A stretch of DNA of 64,000 nucleotides, from the NCBI RefSeq assembly GCF_030253575.1, contig NC_080568.1, forward strand, positions 4,146,501-4,210,500. Direction: 5' to 3'. The notes beneath the pieces are model-generated. The model saw only the letters and a list, made by a program, of their open reading frames with translations. It ran no database searches and was not told the DNA's origin. The translations under genes were made by a program, and so were the position numbers. The DNA is from Rhododendron vialii. Lineage: Eukaryota > Streptophyta > Magnoliopsida > Ericales > Ericaceae. Positions 22,350-34,698 of the stretch are shown here, piece by piece (position 1 is the first letter of the stretch; the number at the start of each line of letters is the position of its first letter).

Positions 22350-24524
22350 TCCTAGGAGCTATAAAAGTCAAATAATGCATAGATTGGTTAAAAGTCAAAT
22401 AATGCATAGATTTGTTAAAAGTCAAATCGTCGGCATAGGTTGGACTCTCATAATTTTCGTAGGGGGAGTAGGTACGTATTGCTCAAGATGGCTCTAGGAG
22501 AATGTACATTTCATCTTTGTCAATGGAATTTGTAGTAGATCGAGAAAGAATCAAAATGACAAGTACCCTATGTACGGTCACTATTTTAGAGAAGAGTTTT
22601 GGGAAAGATTGTTCGGTGACCTCGGTGATGTTTTAATTCTCTCCACAATCACGCTTTTATTAGTTTGAGACTCACATGCATAAAACTCTCTAATATACAT
22701 TCTTTCAATCACGATTCTATCACTAATATACACTCTTTCATTCACGATCCTATCACTGCTTGAGTTTTTTGCCTTTTCAAAACTAAAAATAAAAAATAGT
22801 TACAACGATTAAAAGATACATAAGTAATATTAGCGGTATCAGAACGGAAAAACCACTTGATAAATGAGCCAAATCGAGTGGACACGTTTTTAAATAGAAG
22901 ATAACTTTTTATGATATAGTTGCCAACATTATAGATAGGGATATGATAAATGAGCCAAATCAGCTGAACAAGTGATTGATCAAGCTTGGTTTAAAATGTT
23001 AGCGACTTTAATTTTTTTTTTCTAGTTTAGCTTGCTTATAAAACAAGACGTTTTAAACAAGTTTTAATCGAGCTAAACACAAGCTGATATCGAGTAGCTT
23101 AAATTTTTTTTTTTACATGTAATGAGTTAAATGAGCCAAGTAGTAGCTTGTTCGAGCTTGGCTTGAAACCTTAATGAATTTCAAAAGAATATTCAAGCTT
23201 AGTTTATTTATTTACTTACGTACGTAATAAGTCGCTCTTGAACAAGTTTTTAACAAACGAATAAGAATTTCAATTCGAGTAGCTTGATTCGTTTAGTGGC
23301 CATAGTTACAGATTCCGATACAATCTCATGAGTAAAAGATCGAAGATCTCTCTCCTACATCGCGTAATCTTCATATTAATTTGTTTAGTTTGTTAAGACA
23401 TTAACGACCCGCAAAATGAATATGCCCTGATTGTTCCCGGCTGGAATTAATCACCAAAAGTACTCTAGAACCTGGAATTTTCTCAGCTCATTCAACTTTT
23501 TATTTAATTTATTAGTTAAAGAAGCATTGTACGTAGTACTAATGTGTTAATGTCAAGGTTTGATTTTTTGAGTACAATACCGCGTTTGGTTGTTACCCAC
23601 AAAACTTATCTAGTAGAGAAAGAAAGAAAAAGAGGGACAGAGTTTTATTTTAAATTTGCTTTTTTTAACGTCATGGATGAAATTAATGACGGAAGCAGTC
23701 CAGATCGATGTAGGGTGTTGGAAAAAAATTCCAATGTCGAGCAGGTACCATGTGGTCTCCGCTCGTGCATTCAAGCTGTCCATTGCGTGTTTCAGCGGCT
23801 CAGATTTGGAGATAGAAAAAGGAGAGAGAAAGTGTTGGATAAGAGGAGAGATAGGGTTTCAATCCGAGTCGTCCAAAAGTGTATCAAACGGCTCGAATGC
23901 GCCGAACAAGTGTCAGGTAGGATATACCCGCTCCGCATTGTAAAATCACGTGTTGACCTAGAAATGTACTCCACACGGTGTGGATTTGCATGTACTCCTC
24001 AATGATTTCTGCAACTTGCAAGTGAGAGACAAAATCAGTTCTGAAGATTCTTTTTATATCACATGCTAATTGCGGGCCACCGTATACCTAATTTATACGA
24101 TCCCCAGGGGCCGGAATATGCAAACGCAAAATTGAGCTCCGAGGACGATAATTACGAGAGAGAGAGAGAGAGAGAGAGAGGGAGGAGAATCTGGACTGAT
24201 GACGGGTTTTTTTTATTGTGTTATATTCATGACTTATTGAGTCGTTTAAGTTAATCTAATTCAAACTCAATTAACAAAGAAATAAATGGGTTAGATGTGT
24301 TGGACACATTCTAATGCAACTAATAAATGGGTTGAATGAGGTCTATTTTCTAGTGCGTGGGTTTGGATTCAATTTGTTACTCCTACTTGAAGGTAATGAT
24401 TGTACAAAATTTTAGTAGTCCTATGGTTTACTTGAGATTCGACCTTAGATTTAGAAGAGCCATCCATCTCGACGACGACATAGTATATATGCCATGGTTG
24501 TGCATGGTATGATATCCAATTAAG
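22350..24524. other. Upstream DNA of BAHD copy 1, no gene
   Basis: Promoter-distal DNA shared with unit 2, except for a segment at about 23717-23953 that unit 2 lacks. It includes degenerate GAGCTxGTTTxxxxxGCTTG stretches at 22980-23290 and a short GA repeat at 24159-24181. The reading frames at 23544-24005 have no recognisable protein content. Confidence 0.5.
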
Positions 24525-24526
24525 TA

Positions 24527-24766
24527 CTCATTCCGTCTCATTTTCTTTGTCCTTTTTTGAAGTTCGTGTCAATTTTCAATCGCTTATATCTTCTATTCTT
24601 TTGAATCTCCAAAAATATGCAGTATGAATCTTGTTTGATAGTTCTCGATTAGATCTATAATACAAAATTTTCAAAATAATGAAAAATATTATAAATTGAA
24701 ACACATAAGTGTTTAAAGAACAGCACGAGTAACAAAAAAGGATAAAGAAAATGAGACAGAGCGAGC
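24527..24766. mobile_element. Stowaway-type MITE
   Basis: The left end CTCATTCCGTCTCATTTTC and the inverted right end (GAAAATGAGACAGAGCGAGC) match the CTCCCTCCGTCCC consensus of Stowaway (Tc1/mariner) MITEs. A TA dinucleotide precedes the left end. There are no coding sequences. Confidence 0.75.
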
Positions 24767-25439
24767 AACATAATAGTATACGGGGAATGCCAAATAGCCA
24801 AACCAGAAAATTTTCAACCTCTAATATTGAATTCCCAGCGAGTGTGCGACTTCGTCCCTGGTCATGCCTGTCTAGAATCTTCTTTCTTTTGAATGGCTAG
24901 AAAATTCCACTAATCCTTGAAATTCTTACAAAGAGAGTGAAATTGTATGGAATCTTCTTATCCTTCGCAATAGCGAGTATAGGAGGCACAACGTGTGAGT
25001 GGGATAATTAACTCATTTTTTTTGTTAGATCAAAGAGGTAGTAGTGGTTTGGATGCCTGTACGTTAGATGGCTACACTCCTTGTGGTTTTCTAATTCTTT
25101 GATAAAATGTTACTTCTAAATGAGTATCATGTGTATCTATGTTTCCTATCAATGAATCTATTATTATTATTTTGAAAAAAAAAAAAACACAAATATATGG
25201 AATAGGGAGAGTTTCAACTCTAAAACATTTCGCCTTTGTTCGGTTTCCTTTTTAACTTTTATTTTCATTTTTGTTTTCAATCATTATTCCTATCTCTTTC
25301 CAACCATAACCATATTTTCAATTATTACTTTAACTTTTTCTCTCTATATCTCTCCAATCATTACCCCTATCTCCCAATTATTATCTCTATTTCTCTCCAT
25401 AATTAATACCCAAAACCAAAACCAAAACCAAAAATACAA

Positions 25440-27005
25440 ACCAAACAAAGCCAGTCTTCTTTCCGAACTCTGAGACTTGTATTACAAAAAGTCTACCCTA
25501 CCGCACCAATTCACCGCTCATACAAAACGGCACCATTTTGGTGCAAGGGCAAAGGCCCCACGCTTCCTTCCTTCCCTGTTTGGTGCCGAATAAATAAGCA
25601 TGATTTTGTGAGGTCTATTTCGGATCTTACAAAGATAATTCAAACCATAAATTATTCTTAAAATATTTTTTATGGGTTCTTGTAAAAAATTAGCTCAATC
25701 CAATATGCGTAAAGACTTTTTCAACATTTATAGGGGCTCTACAAATTCTAAAACACCCTATGAATTCTAAAACAACCATTTTGCTATCGTATTGAGCTAA
25801 TTTTTTTTGGAAAATCATAAAAGATTATTTAAAAATAATTAACTATTTGAATCATCTTTGCAAGATCTGTAATGGGTCCCACAAAAATCAATTAAAAAAA
25901 TATGAAGCAGTATACTTGTAACGACCCGAATCCTCTATACCACAACCAAATATGAAACAAAATCGTATAATTTTCGCCACCAGCTCAATATAATATACAC
26001 AACAAAATAATTATTGAAAAGCCATCCCCATGGACCCCATGCCCTTGACTCTGCAACATACCTCACTCTCTTCCTCTCATCATGTCCTTTATTTACTCGA
26101 GTAAGTCTACAGTTACCGATCGGGAAATCCCGATCGGAATCCCGACGTCCTGCTGGGCACGCTCCGGCCACTGGACGGCCGATCCGATCCGTCCAATAAT
26201 TCTAAAAAAAAAAACCGAGTGGGCTACCGTGAGAATAAACGGCATCCGACATGTGTAAGTAGCCGATCCAAGCACTTCATTTTTGTGTTTGGATCGGCCA
26301 AAAACGGAGTGTTTGGATCGGCCAAAAAAGGAGTGTTTGGATCGGCCACTTACACACGTTGGATGCCATTTATTCTCGCGGTTGCCCACTCGGTTTTTTT
26401 TTCGAATTATTGGACGGATCGGATTGGCTATCCGGTGGCCGGAGAGTGTCCGGCGGGGCGACAGAATTCCGATCGGGATTTCCCGATCGATAACTGTAGA
26501 CTTTCTGTATTTACTCCCTTCACGTGCACACACTCTCCCTCCCAACTGACACTTAAGCTAACCATGCAAAGATCACTTTTTCTTTTCTTTTTGGCAATCA
26601 AATAGTACTTATCACATGTAATCCTAATCCATATCAATTAAATAATTAAGCAACTCATTCCACTACGGTTATTACAGTATTTCCTATTTGGTACCCATTA
26701 AATGGATAGTGGCTTACGAATTCTGAAATAAATTCCCACCGATATTGGATTGAGTTAATTTTTTTCAAGAACGCATGCACAAAAAAATATTTTAAAAATA
26801 ACTTGTAATTTGAATCATCTTTGTAGAAAATGAAATGAACTCCACAAAATGATCATGGCCATTTATTTGGCTCTAAATAGGGAAGGAAGCAAACAAACGG
26901 GGCCTTTGCCCTTGCACAAACCGGTACCGTTTTGTTTAAGCGGTTAGTGGAGCGATGAATTGGTGAGGTGGGGTAGTAGCGCTGCTTGTATTATACAATA
27001 GATAC
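25440..27005. mobile_element. Long foldback repeat with ~300-bp inverted arms
   Basis: The left arm (about 25460-25780) and right arm (about 26690-26985) are inverted copies with shared landmarks CACCAATTCA(C/T)CGCTC, TTTG(G)TGCAAGGGCAAAGGCCCC and TTAxCTCAATCCAATAT. The left arm is itself followed by an inner inverted segment (25740-25900). Another MITE (26099-26507) lies in the loop. The structure is absent at the equivalent place in unit 2 (about 35080-35255), so it entered or was lost after duplication. Exact ends were not resolved. Confidence 0.7.
26099..26507. mobile_element. Palindromic MITE with 9-bp target duplication
   Basis: Nearly the whole 409-bp element is an inverted repeat (arms about 165 bp with GTCTACAGTTA, CGATCGGGAAATCCCGATCG, CCGGCCACxGGACGG). 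It is flanked by TATTTACTC at 26090-26098 and 26508-26516. The loop carries three direct copies of GTGTTTGGATCGGCCA. The 9-bp duplication suggests a Mutator-like MITE. A single arm of the same family is at 62405-62575. Confidence 0.88.
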
Positions 27006-27443
27006 TTTCTAAAGTATTTGACCAAAATATCCAGCTATGACGGCTTTGAAGTTTAGTGATCGATAAAGTAAAAAAGAATCTTTTTTTTTTTTTTTAAAAC
27101 GGCAATTTTTTTTTATTAATCTTTAAAAACAAGAACTTGGTCTGAACGATACATTTATATGATCAAAAGGTGTAAATATTGCACGGGTCAATAAATTTAC
27201 ATACATGTGAACTAAACCAAATACACAAAAATATTAATTAAAATGAAGTAATTCAAGTACATGATTGTTTCCAGTTGCTTTCCGTCAACAAACTTATTCA
27301 CACCCCCACAAAAAAAAAAAATCTATACTGAAACCAGTTATTAAAACTAGATTAGAAAAACATAAAAAACAAAAAAACCATCCTATATGATAGAGACATA
27401 AAACCCTGTCTAGCTGACTTGCCATCCAAAATATGCATGGAGC

Positions 27444-29656
27444 CTAAAACCAGCTGCCGATTACAGCATTCGGAGACGTTGGCGAGATGGATTCGAGAAA
27501 CTCCGCGTCCGTTTCGAACTTGGCCATGTCCTCCCTCTTCAGGTTCACCCACGCCTCGATCCCGTCCCCCGTTCGGGTGTCCATGAACACAACGAGATTC
27601 TTGAAAGTCAGGCTCATGGAGCCGACCCACACCGGCTTCCCCCACCCGAAATCGGGTTCGTACAGCGGGAACCTACACAGGCTTGTAAAACTGAACGAGA
27701 CCACCTCCCCCGTCGTGGTTAGTTTAGCCCTTTCTTTCACGAAGCTCAAGTGGCTGTTACCCTCTTGAAGCTTCGTAATGTAATCTCCGTTGATTTTCCT
27801 TATCGCATCTCTAACCTGCAGAAACGAAGCTAGAATTTTAACTTACCGAAAACAAACGTAATCAAAATAAGAAGAAGTATGGATTAATTGAATTTGTTAG
27901 CCTTTCATGGATTCCTGTTAGTCTTTTTGTTAGCTTTTTAATAATTTGAATTCGTCTCGACAGGAGAAATCAAAAAATTAAAATATTATGACCAAAAGTG
28001 GATGAAAATTCACTGAAACTCAAAAATAAACCAAAACAGGGCAAAAGTTTCATTCTTTTTGTTTTTTGGATAGGCAAAAGGTTAATTCAAGAAAGCTTGA
28101 CAAGCGGATCAAGTACAAATTCATTCTTACTTGGTTCACAACCCCGTTGCCATCTCCTTCACCCTCCATGGACGGTACTGCAATCGCGAGCCGGCTAATG
28201 TTTCCAAAATAACTCTCAGGCAACGGCGGATTGACCCGCGGCCGTAGGTTCACCGCATGAAGCAAGCTGTAGATTTTGTCCGCCTTTTTTTCACAGGCCT
28301 GAGTTGCAACCATAAACCTAGTCCAAATGAAAGCCGACAGCGCCTCTACCCGCGTCGTCGGGCGTCTAGAAGAGTTGTAGTAGTTTCCCAGCTCTCCTCC
28401 CTCTGTGGTAGTGTTGTTTTTGCTGAATTTTTCTCTGAGAGTGGAGATCTTGGAGGCCGTGAACACGAACCTCTTTGTCACGATGTCAGACTTGGCGATT
28501 CCGGTGCTGGGTGTGAACCCGGTCGTGTCCATCGGAGGGAAGATGGCGGCGGACTCGAACTGCGGGACGGGGATGTTGGTGTCGCCGTGGGCGGTGTCGG
28601 CCCAGCCGTTGATGAACATGAACAAGGACAAGGCATCGGCTATCTGTTTCAAATTTAGACAGCAACTATTTAGGTGCATGCGCGATGCATTGGTCAATAA
28701 ATGTGTTAGTAATAATGATAAGAATTAAAAAATCGTTACAATACACACCCAAAGAGGGAATACTTTATTTTTTCTCCATGTGAAAGAGTTAGAGTTCTAT
28801 TTTTCCTTCTCATCTACTTCATAAAAATTCTTTTGTCAAATATCTTCTCTCTAGGGTTTTTATTTAAGAACCGTAGGATTTGTGGTTTGGATATTAAGAG
28901 CTAACTCTAGTAGTCTACTTTTCTCGGCGAGATTAAAAGACGGTGTTTGTATTCGTGTTCAAGTTAATTTGTATTAATCGTGGTTTGTGCTTGTAGAGCA
29001 AATATCGGTTCATAGATCTTGGAAAACTTAAAGTATTCTGCTGCATTTCATTATGTAAGTTTTATGTGATTTACATGCTTTCGATAGAGTTAACAAGTTG
29101 CGTAACTCAAACCAATCTATCAACAAGAATATCATGACTCCTCATTTAAGTTGTCTACACTTTTGAAACCCTATGTATAGTTTCCACCACTAACCTTGTG
29201 AGAAATGCCGACGGCAACCGCCATGCCACCGCAGGCAAAGAAGGTGACCTGAATAACCAGGAGGAGGTCCCGAACATCGTCGAGTTCACACGGAAGGAAC
29301 TGATTCATCTCACCGGGGATCGGGTCGGAAATCACCTCGGAAAGCCGGGATTTTGCCTCGGCTTCCACGTAGGGCACTCCCTCGTCGTTGCAGTCGACGT
29401 AAAGGTTGTCAACCATGCGCCCGGCAAGGGGGTAGAACCGGGTTAAGGCGTCGGAGAGGGACTTTTTCAGGTGGCTGGATTTCTCAGAGTTGTCAAGATT
29501 GTCATTTACGTCCCTCGGGTAAAAGAGAACCAGAGGCATGAACACCGGGGGAGCGATTTGGTCGAGAAATGAGAGTTGGTAGTGGCGGAGGTGGGATGGG
29601 GTGGCGGAGGAGGGCTTTATGGTAAATTTGTTGGTTACTTCAACATCAATCTTCAT
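27444..29656 (-). CDS. BAHD acyltransferase, copy 2 (three exons)
   Basis: The exons are 29656-29195, 28643-28131 and 27815-27444, with the same lengths (462, 513, 372 bp) and splice phases as copy 1, giving 448 residues. HKIAD (153-157) and DFGWG (about 380-384) are intact. The protein differs from copy 1 at about ten residues, all in exons 2 and 3 (for example A/D and T/A near the start of exon 2, VA/IT and N/S in exon 3, and T/N and I/V near the C-terminus). Exon 1 encodes the identical 154 residues although about ten silent base changes are visible. Both genes therefore look functional. Role and substrate class are as for copy 1: acyl-CoA-dependent O- or N-acylation in specialised metabolism, substrate unknown. 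Confidence 0.92.
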
Positions 29657-29762
29657 TCTTTCTTTACAAGAAAATATTAATCTCTCTCTCTCTCTCTAAG
29701 AATTAGAAGAATGTTTTCTTTGAGACTGGAAAGATGGTAAGGATAATGTGAGGTGAAGGAGG

Positions 29763-29770
29763 CTTTAAAT
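29763..29770 (-). promoter_or_regulatory. TATA-like box of BAHD copy 2
   Basis: The same conserved TTTCTATTTAAAGCC context as copy 1, about 108 bp upstream of the ATG. A CT repeat lies in the predicted leader (29682-29697). Confidence 0.5.
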
Positions 29771-30037
29771 AGAAACTCCTAGTAGGTAAAAGTCAATCAT
29801 CCACAGATTGGTTTAAAAGTCAAATCATCCACTGAACTCTCATATTTTTCGTAGGGGGGATTAGGTAATTCTCACATCGATCAAAAATGACAAGCTAGTG
29901 TAGGTACGGTCACTGTTTGAGTAGACTTTTGGAAAAAATTGTTAAAGGTGTCGTTGGACACCTTTACGTGATGTTTTAACTCTCACCACAGTCACACTTT
30001 CGATCATAAGGCTCGTGACTAAATATACGGAATGAGT

Positions 30038-30245
30038 GATGCTGCCGAGCATTTTCTAGTTGAGCGGTCGATCCAATCATTCATTTTGGCAATCGATAAC
30101 TCGGATCTGAATTGAGTATTGGACGATTCAAATTTGAATGCGTTTTGTATGCGCTCAGATTCGATCCGAGCTGTCCGTGTCGAGGTGAACGACCAGTTCG
30201 GCCGCTCTACACCCATTTTATAAGTAGATGCTCGACAACATCCCG
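30038..30245. mobile_element. Possible small TIR element
   Basis: GATGCTGCCGAGCAT near the left and the inverted GATGTTGTCGAGCAT near the right bracket about 200 bp that unit 1 lacks. The interior is GATC/TCGA-rich. No clear target duplication was found. Confidence 0.4.
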
Positions 30246-30290
30246 GGATCCGATATGGCCCAAGTCTACCTGATAAATGATCCCTTGTTA

Positions 30291-30647
30291 GAGCATCTCC
30301 AATCCACCTCTATTTCTCCAAAATAGAGGATGGATGTGACACATTGAGGGGAGATTTTATAATTTATTCTCTTTTTTCTTCACTTTTTGTAATTTTTGGG
30401 AGAATTTTTGAAGGACCCACCGTCCTTTTTAGAGTTTGGTCCTCTAAAAGTAAATTTGGTCCTCTAAAAATGGAGGATCAAAAGTAAATTTGGAGTACAA
30501 AATTCCTCCAAAACTCTAAAAAGGACGATGGGTCCCTCAAAAATTCTCCCAAAAAGTATAAAAAGTGAACAAAAAATGGAATAAATTACAAAATCTCCCC
30601 TCAATATGTTACATCCATCCTCTATTTTGGATGGATTGGAGATGCTC
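30291..30647. mobile_element. MITE, PIF/Harbinger-like (TTA target duplication)
   Basis: A 357-bp near-perfect palindrome with termini GAGCATCTCCAATCCA and its inverted copy. It is flanked by TTA (30288-30290 and 30648-30650). The arms also carry ATAGAGGATGGATGT and its inverse. It is absent from unit 1 and therefore younger than the segmental duplication. Confidence 0.88.
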
Positions 30648-31112
30648 TTAGAGAGTACAATTTAGAGGACATATATACTACGAATAATGAGTTTGGTGGA
30701 TCTTTAAATTGGAGTCCATATGATAAAACACTTGAGTCTTTAACATACACTCTTTCGATCTCAATCCTATCACTGGTCGAGTATTTTTTTTAGCCAAAAA
30801 GAAATTTATTAATCCTTCAAATAATTACACCGATTAAAATGGACATGAGCAATATTAACGGCTTCATAACGAGAAAACCACTTAGTAATGAAATCAAGTG
30901 GACAAGCGTTTAAATAGACGATAAATTTTTATGATGTAGTTGCCAACATATAGATAGGAGTGATAAATGAGCCAAATCAACTGAACAGATGGTTGATCAA
31001 GCTTGATTTAAAATGTTAATGAGCTTATATTTTAGTTTAGCTTGTTTATAAGATAAGCCTATCTCAAACTTATTTGAATCGAGCTAAGCACAAGCTGATA
31101 TTGAGTAGCTTA

Positions 31113-31334
31113 ATTTTTTCGACACGTTATAATTTTCTTTTTACTCAAGATGTATTCTCTGTTGAGAGAACCAGTTTCAATTTTCTGTTGGATGTAATTT
31201 CCTTTTTTTGTTATTTTCCTTTTGTAATTTTCCTTGTTCTCATCTTCCTAATGAGGCTTGGATATGACTTTTAAAAACCCTTGATGTACCCTTTGTCGAG
31301 TTTTAATAAAATTTATTGTCGATAAAAAAAAAAA
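31113..31334 (+). mobile_element. 5'-truncated LINE 3' end
   Basis: Unit 1 reads GAGTAGCTTAA(T)n...GTTAAATGAGCC, whereas unit 2 has about 220 bp inserted there. The insert ends CCTTGATGTACCCTTTGTCGAG...AATAAAATTTATTGTCGAT plus poly-A, a plant L1-type 3' end. The filled/empty comparison makes it a post-duplication insertion. No coding remains. Confidence 0.7.
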
Positions 31335-31339
31335 GTTAA

Positions 31340-32654
31340 ATGAGCCAAGTAGTATCTTGTTTAAGCTTGGCTTGAAACCTTAAGTAGCTTCAAAAGAATA
31401 TTCAAGCTTAGTTTATTTAAGTAACAAGCTGCTCTTGAACAATCTTTTAACGAACGAATTTGAGTTTGAACTCAAGTAGCTTGATTCGTTTAGTGGCCAT
31501 AGTTATAGATTTTTATACAATCAGTAAAAGAAGATCTCTCCCCTATACTGCGTAATCTCCTTACATGTGGCTTAATTTGGTTAGTTCGTTTTTTTTTTCT
31601 CGGCAAATTTGTTTAGTTTGTTAATCACTGGTGGTGTTTGTTTTGGGGTCTCAAAAGTATTTCTGGGCACAGTCTTGAATAAATTTTTTCTATTGATCTC
31701 TTTTAACTCATTACTCTAAAAAATTTCTCTCAAAATTAACCCAAACCGAACCGAGTAGCAACCGGAATTTTCTCAGCTCATTCAACTTTGTATTTAACTT
31801 ACGTATTAAAGAAGCATTGTAGCACTAATGTGATAATGTCAAGGTTTGATTTTTTTAGTTCAATACCGCGTTTGGTTGTTACCCACAAAACTTATCTAGT
31901 AGGAGTAGAAGAAAAAGAGGGATATAGTTTAATTTTAAATTTGGTTTTTAACGTCATGCATGAAATTAATGACGGAAGCAGGACGTAGGGTTTTGACCTA
32001 GAAATGTACACGGTGTGGATATGTACTCCTCAATGATTTCTGCAACTTGCAAGTTGAGACAAATCAGTTCTACGATTCTTTGTATATCGCAACTAATTGA
32101 GGGACGCCGTGAACTCGGGGACCTGGCAGGAGGAAGGTAGCATTGGTTCTGACCCCTATAAAACGGTGCCTGTGCCACAACGACATCGTTTTGTTGGGGT
32201 TAGTATCAATGCTGATCGTACCCTTCCTCTTCACAGCGTCCCTAAGTACGGACACCGAATGTCTTAATTAATTTCGAAGTCTTGAAGATAATGATTGTAC
32301 AAAAAAATTTCAGTGGTCCTATAATAATACGTATTTGTCTTCCTTACATTTCGAAGAGTCATCTATCTCGATCACACCCCGTAGATATGCCATGCATGGT
32401 TGTGCATGGTACGAAAGTAGCATATGAGGGGAAAGTCAAATAGTCGATACCAAGTAATTTTTCAACCTCTAATATTGAGTCCAAAATTATGGTCCAAAAT
32501 TCATGATAGACATGCGTATGACCTTATCTTTACATAACCAAATCCCTAACAAGACAATTAGACAAAGATGTCATTCTAGAATAATTTATTGAAAGCACAA
32601 TAATTCATACTCATTCATTATTGGGGTGTCACGTCAATCGAAAGATCTCAAACA
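31340..32654. other. Upstream DNA of BAHD copy 2, no gene
   Basis: Homologous to about 23130-24850 of unit 1 with many small indels. No gene was recognised. Confidence 0.5.
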
Positions 32655-32873
32655 CACTTATTCTTGGATTAGTACATGGGTGTTCGGGTCAGCTTGCGCA
32701 CACTTCAAATTAATCTCTACAGCTCATTCCACAACCATTTACTTGTTTACGCGTGGGGGTGAAGTTGACTCGAGAATTGTTGGTAAGAAAAATCGAACAT
32801 AAGACCTTAGAATTGAACAAACACCTAAGTTCAAACCAAAGACCACTTAATCAATCCATTGGGGTTCTTTACA
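32655..32873 (-). mobile_element. tRNA-derived SINE (minus strand)
   Basis: On the minus strand there is an A-box-like TGGATTGATTAAGTGG and a B-box-like GGTCTTATGTTCGATTTTTC, followed by a body ending GTGCGCAAGCTGACCCGAACACCC. This matches the tail style of the SINE at 41688-41893 (GTGAGCGCAAGTTAGCCCGG). A poly-A tail is not evident. Confidence 0.55.
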
Positions 32874-33484
32874 CGATAGTTGTGTATACAGATTATAGAT
32901 TTTGATATATTTTGATCATCATTCCCAAAAGAAATTATTTTTAAATATTTTTATGATGTATATAATGGTCTCCTAAGTTATTAAATATTCTTTTATCCTC
33001 GTTTTACTTTTATAGATATTACCTCCAAGGCTCCAAAATCTCAACATCACTCCACTTGTTCTCATCTCGTACACTAATCTCAACTGAACTCAAAAAATAA
33101 TTTTCACAATTTCTACTTATATAGTACGTATTAAAATAATTTCTTTAAAAAATGAACCTTCGTTAATTTTGTGTAACAAAAATTTTGCCTCCCGAAATTG
33201 GATTCCTAACTTTGTCCCTGGTCCCGCCTGTCTGGAACCTTCTTATCCGTCTCAATAGCGAGTACGGATTTCTTTAATTAATCACGCATAAATTAAGAAT
33301 CATGCCAAAAACTATATTAATCACGGCCTCTTACCCTTTTTGTTTTTCTCAACGGCTACATAATGACTCCCACCGTAGTCCTCGTATACTAATAACTTTG
33401 TGAGAAAATCATCATGGAGATGACGATACCAAGCAATAAACCTAGAGGCGGCACAATGTTTACTCGTTTTTAATTATTCAGATG

Positions 33485-34393
33485 TCTAAGTTAGGTAACG
33501 CGCACTTGTACGGAACATATGTGAAAAATTGAGTTCTACATCGGATAAATAAAATATGGGTTAGATCTTAATGAACAATTGGATGACTCACCACATACAA
33601 GATTTAGCCTTTTAAATGAATATATGTCATTCAATATATGTTAAGTCATGTGATGTAGTTTGGACTACGTGAATACTTCCCAGCAGAATGGGCCCACGCG
33701 CGAACAGAGAATCTCAGGCGGATTGAACCCCCAATAATAATATCAAAGCAAATGGGTATATGCATGAGCTGTGAATCTGAGAAGCTCCGACGGAGGTTTT
33801 CTTTTGCGTGTCCTGCGGCAAAGGAAAAGGTGCAGGGCTACTGTGCTTGTTTTTGGGTTGTGATTTGGTGTGCCAAGCTTAGGAAGGTTGATGATCTTTT
33901 GGACGGCCTCACATCGGTTTGGTGGGCTTTGCACAGAGACTGTCGATGGAGCGGAAATCCCAAGTGACTCTCGATGGGGCAAGGATGCGGGCGGATGGGT
34001 ATCGCCAATGGCATGGAGGCTCTCCATGGAGTTAGGTGGATGGCTCTCGATTGATGGAGTGGGTGCGGTGAAGTCTGGGGTAAAATAAGCGTTGGAGAGT
34101 AAAAAGATCATGGGTCAAGGGGGAGTCAAGTGAATCAGATCAAGGAGAAGATTGTTAGGAATAGTCATGTATGAAAGGTTGAGTCCCATATCGGATAAAT
34201 AGCAAAAAGATTGGGTTGGACATTAAGTTACAATTGGATGACTCACTACTTACAAAGCTTGGTATTTTAAGTGGATATGAGTCATTTAATATAGATTGGG
34301 TTCATGTGATGTAATCTGGGCTCTGTGGATACTCCCAAGCGGATTGGGCCTACGGACAAACCGAAGAACCTAAGTCAGATCGGACTCTCAACG
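33485..34393 (+). mobile_element. TRIM-like element with ~240-bp LTRs
   Basis: Two diverged direct repeats of about 240 bp (about 33485-33735 and 34147-34393) share ATCGGATAAATA, CAATTGGATGACTCAC and CATGTGATGTA. They flank a 410-bp interior. Directly after the first repeat, AATATCAAAGC resembles the initiator tRNA-Met primer-binding site, and AAGGAGAAGA precedes the second repeat as a purine tract. The interior codes for nothing recognisable. The repeats are considerably diverged, so this is an old non-autonomous element. Ends and target duplication are not resolved. Confidence 0.6.
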
Positions 34394-34448
34394 GCACTTC
34401 CAAACACGTAACGGAACTAAAATATCTAGAAATTGACCATTTATGATA

Positions 34449-34698
34449 TTCCCTCCGTCCCAATTTGTTTGTCTAATTGTCGAAATTCGTGTCTTTCAAA
34501 AATATACTTATATCTTACATTTTATAATGTTTTTTATGATTTTGAAGATTTTGTATAATGAAACTAATTGAGATCTATCAAATAAGATTCATATTGCATA
34601 TTAAAAACATTACGAATTAAAAATTATAGACAATTTTTTGAGAGGACAAACGCTCTTAAAAAGTCAAAAAGCGGACAAACAAACCGGGACGGAAAGAG
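34449..34698. mobile_element. Stowaway-type MITE
   Basis: The left end TTCCCTCCGTCCCAATTTG and inverted right end CAAACCGGGACGGAAAGAG are flanked by TA dinucleotides (34447-34448 and 34699-34700). Length is about 250 bp; non-coding. Confidence 0.85.

Larger units (their letters stand above)
19690..27165. repeat. Tandem segmental duplication, unit 1
   Basis: The unit holds a BAHD acyltransferase gene plus its flanks. Homology to unit 2 can be followed from GGTGTAAAT...GGGTCAATAAATTTACATACA (19698 versus 27169), through the gene and promoter, to CTGTACGTTAGATGGCTACAC (about 25058 versus 34987) and a last shared piece around GACCAAAATxTC...GTTTAGTGAT (about 27020 versus 35257). Boundaries are estimates made by eye. 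Unit 1 alone contains the 25440-27005 foldback and a Stowaway MITE at 24527. Confidence 0.85.

Noticed and set aside
33485-34393. Cassandra-type TRIM
   Set aside because: The repeats do not contain a recognisable 5S rRNA promoter core, so the specific Cassandra label is not supported.
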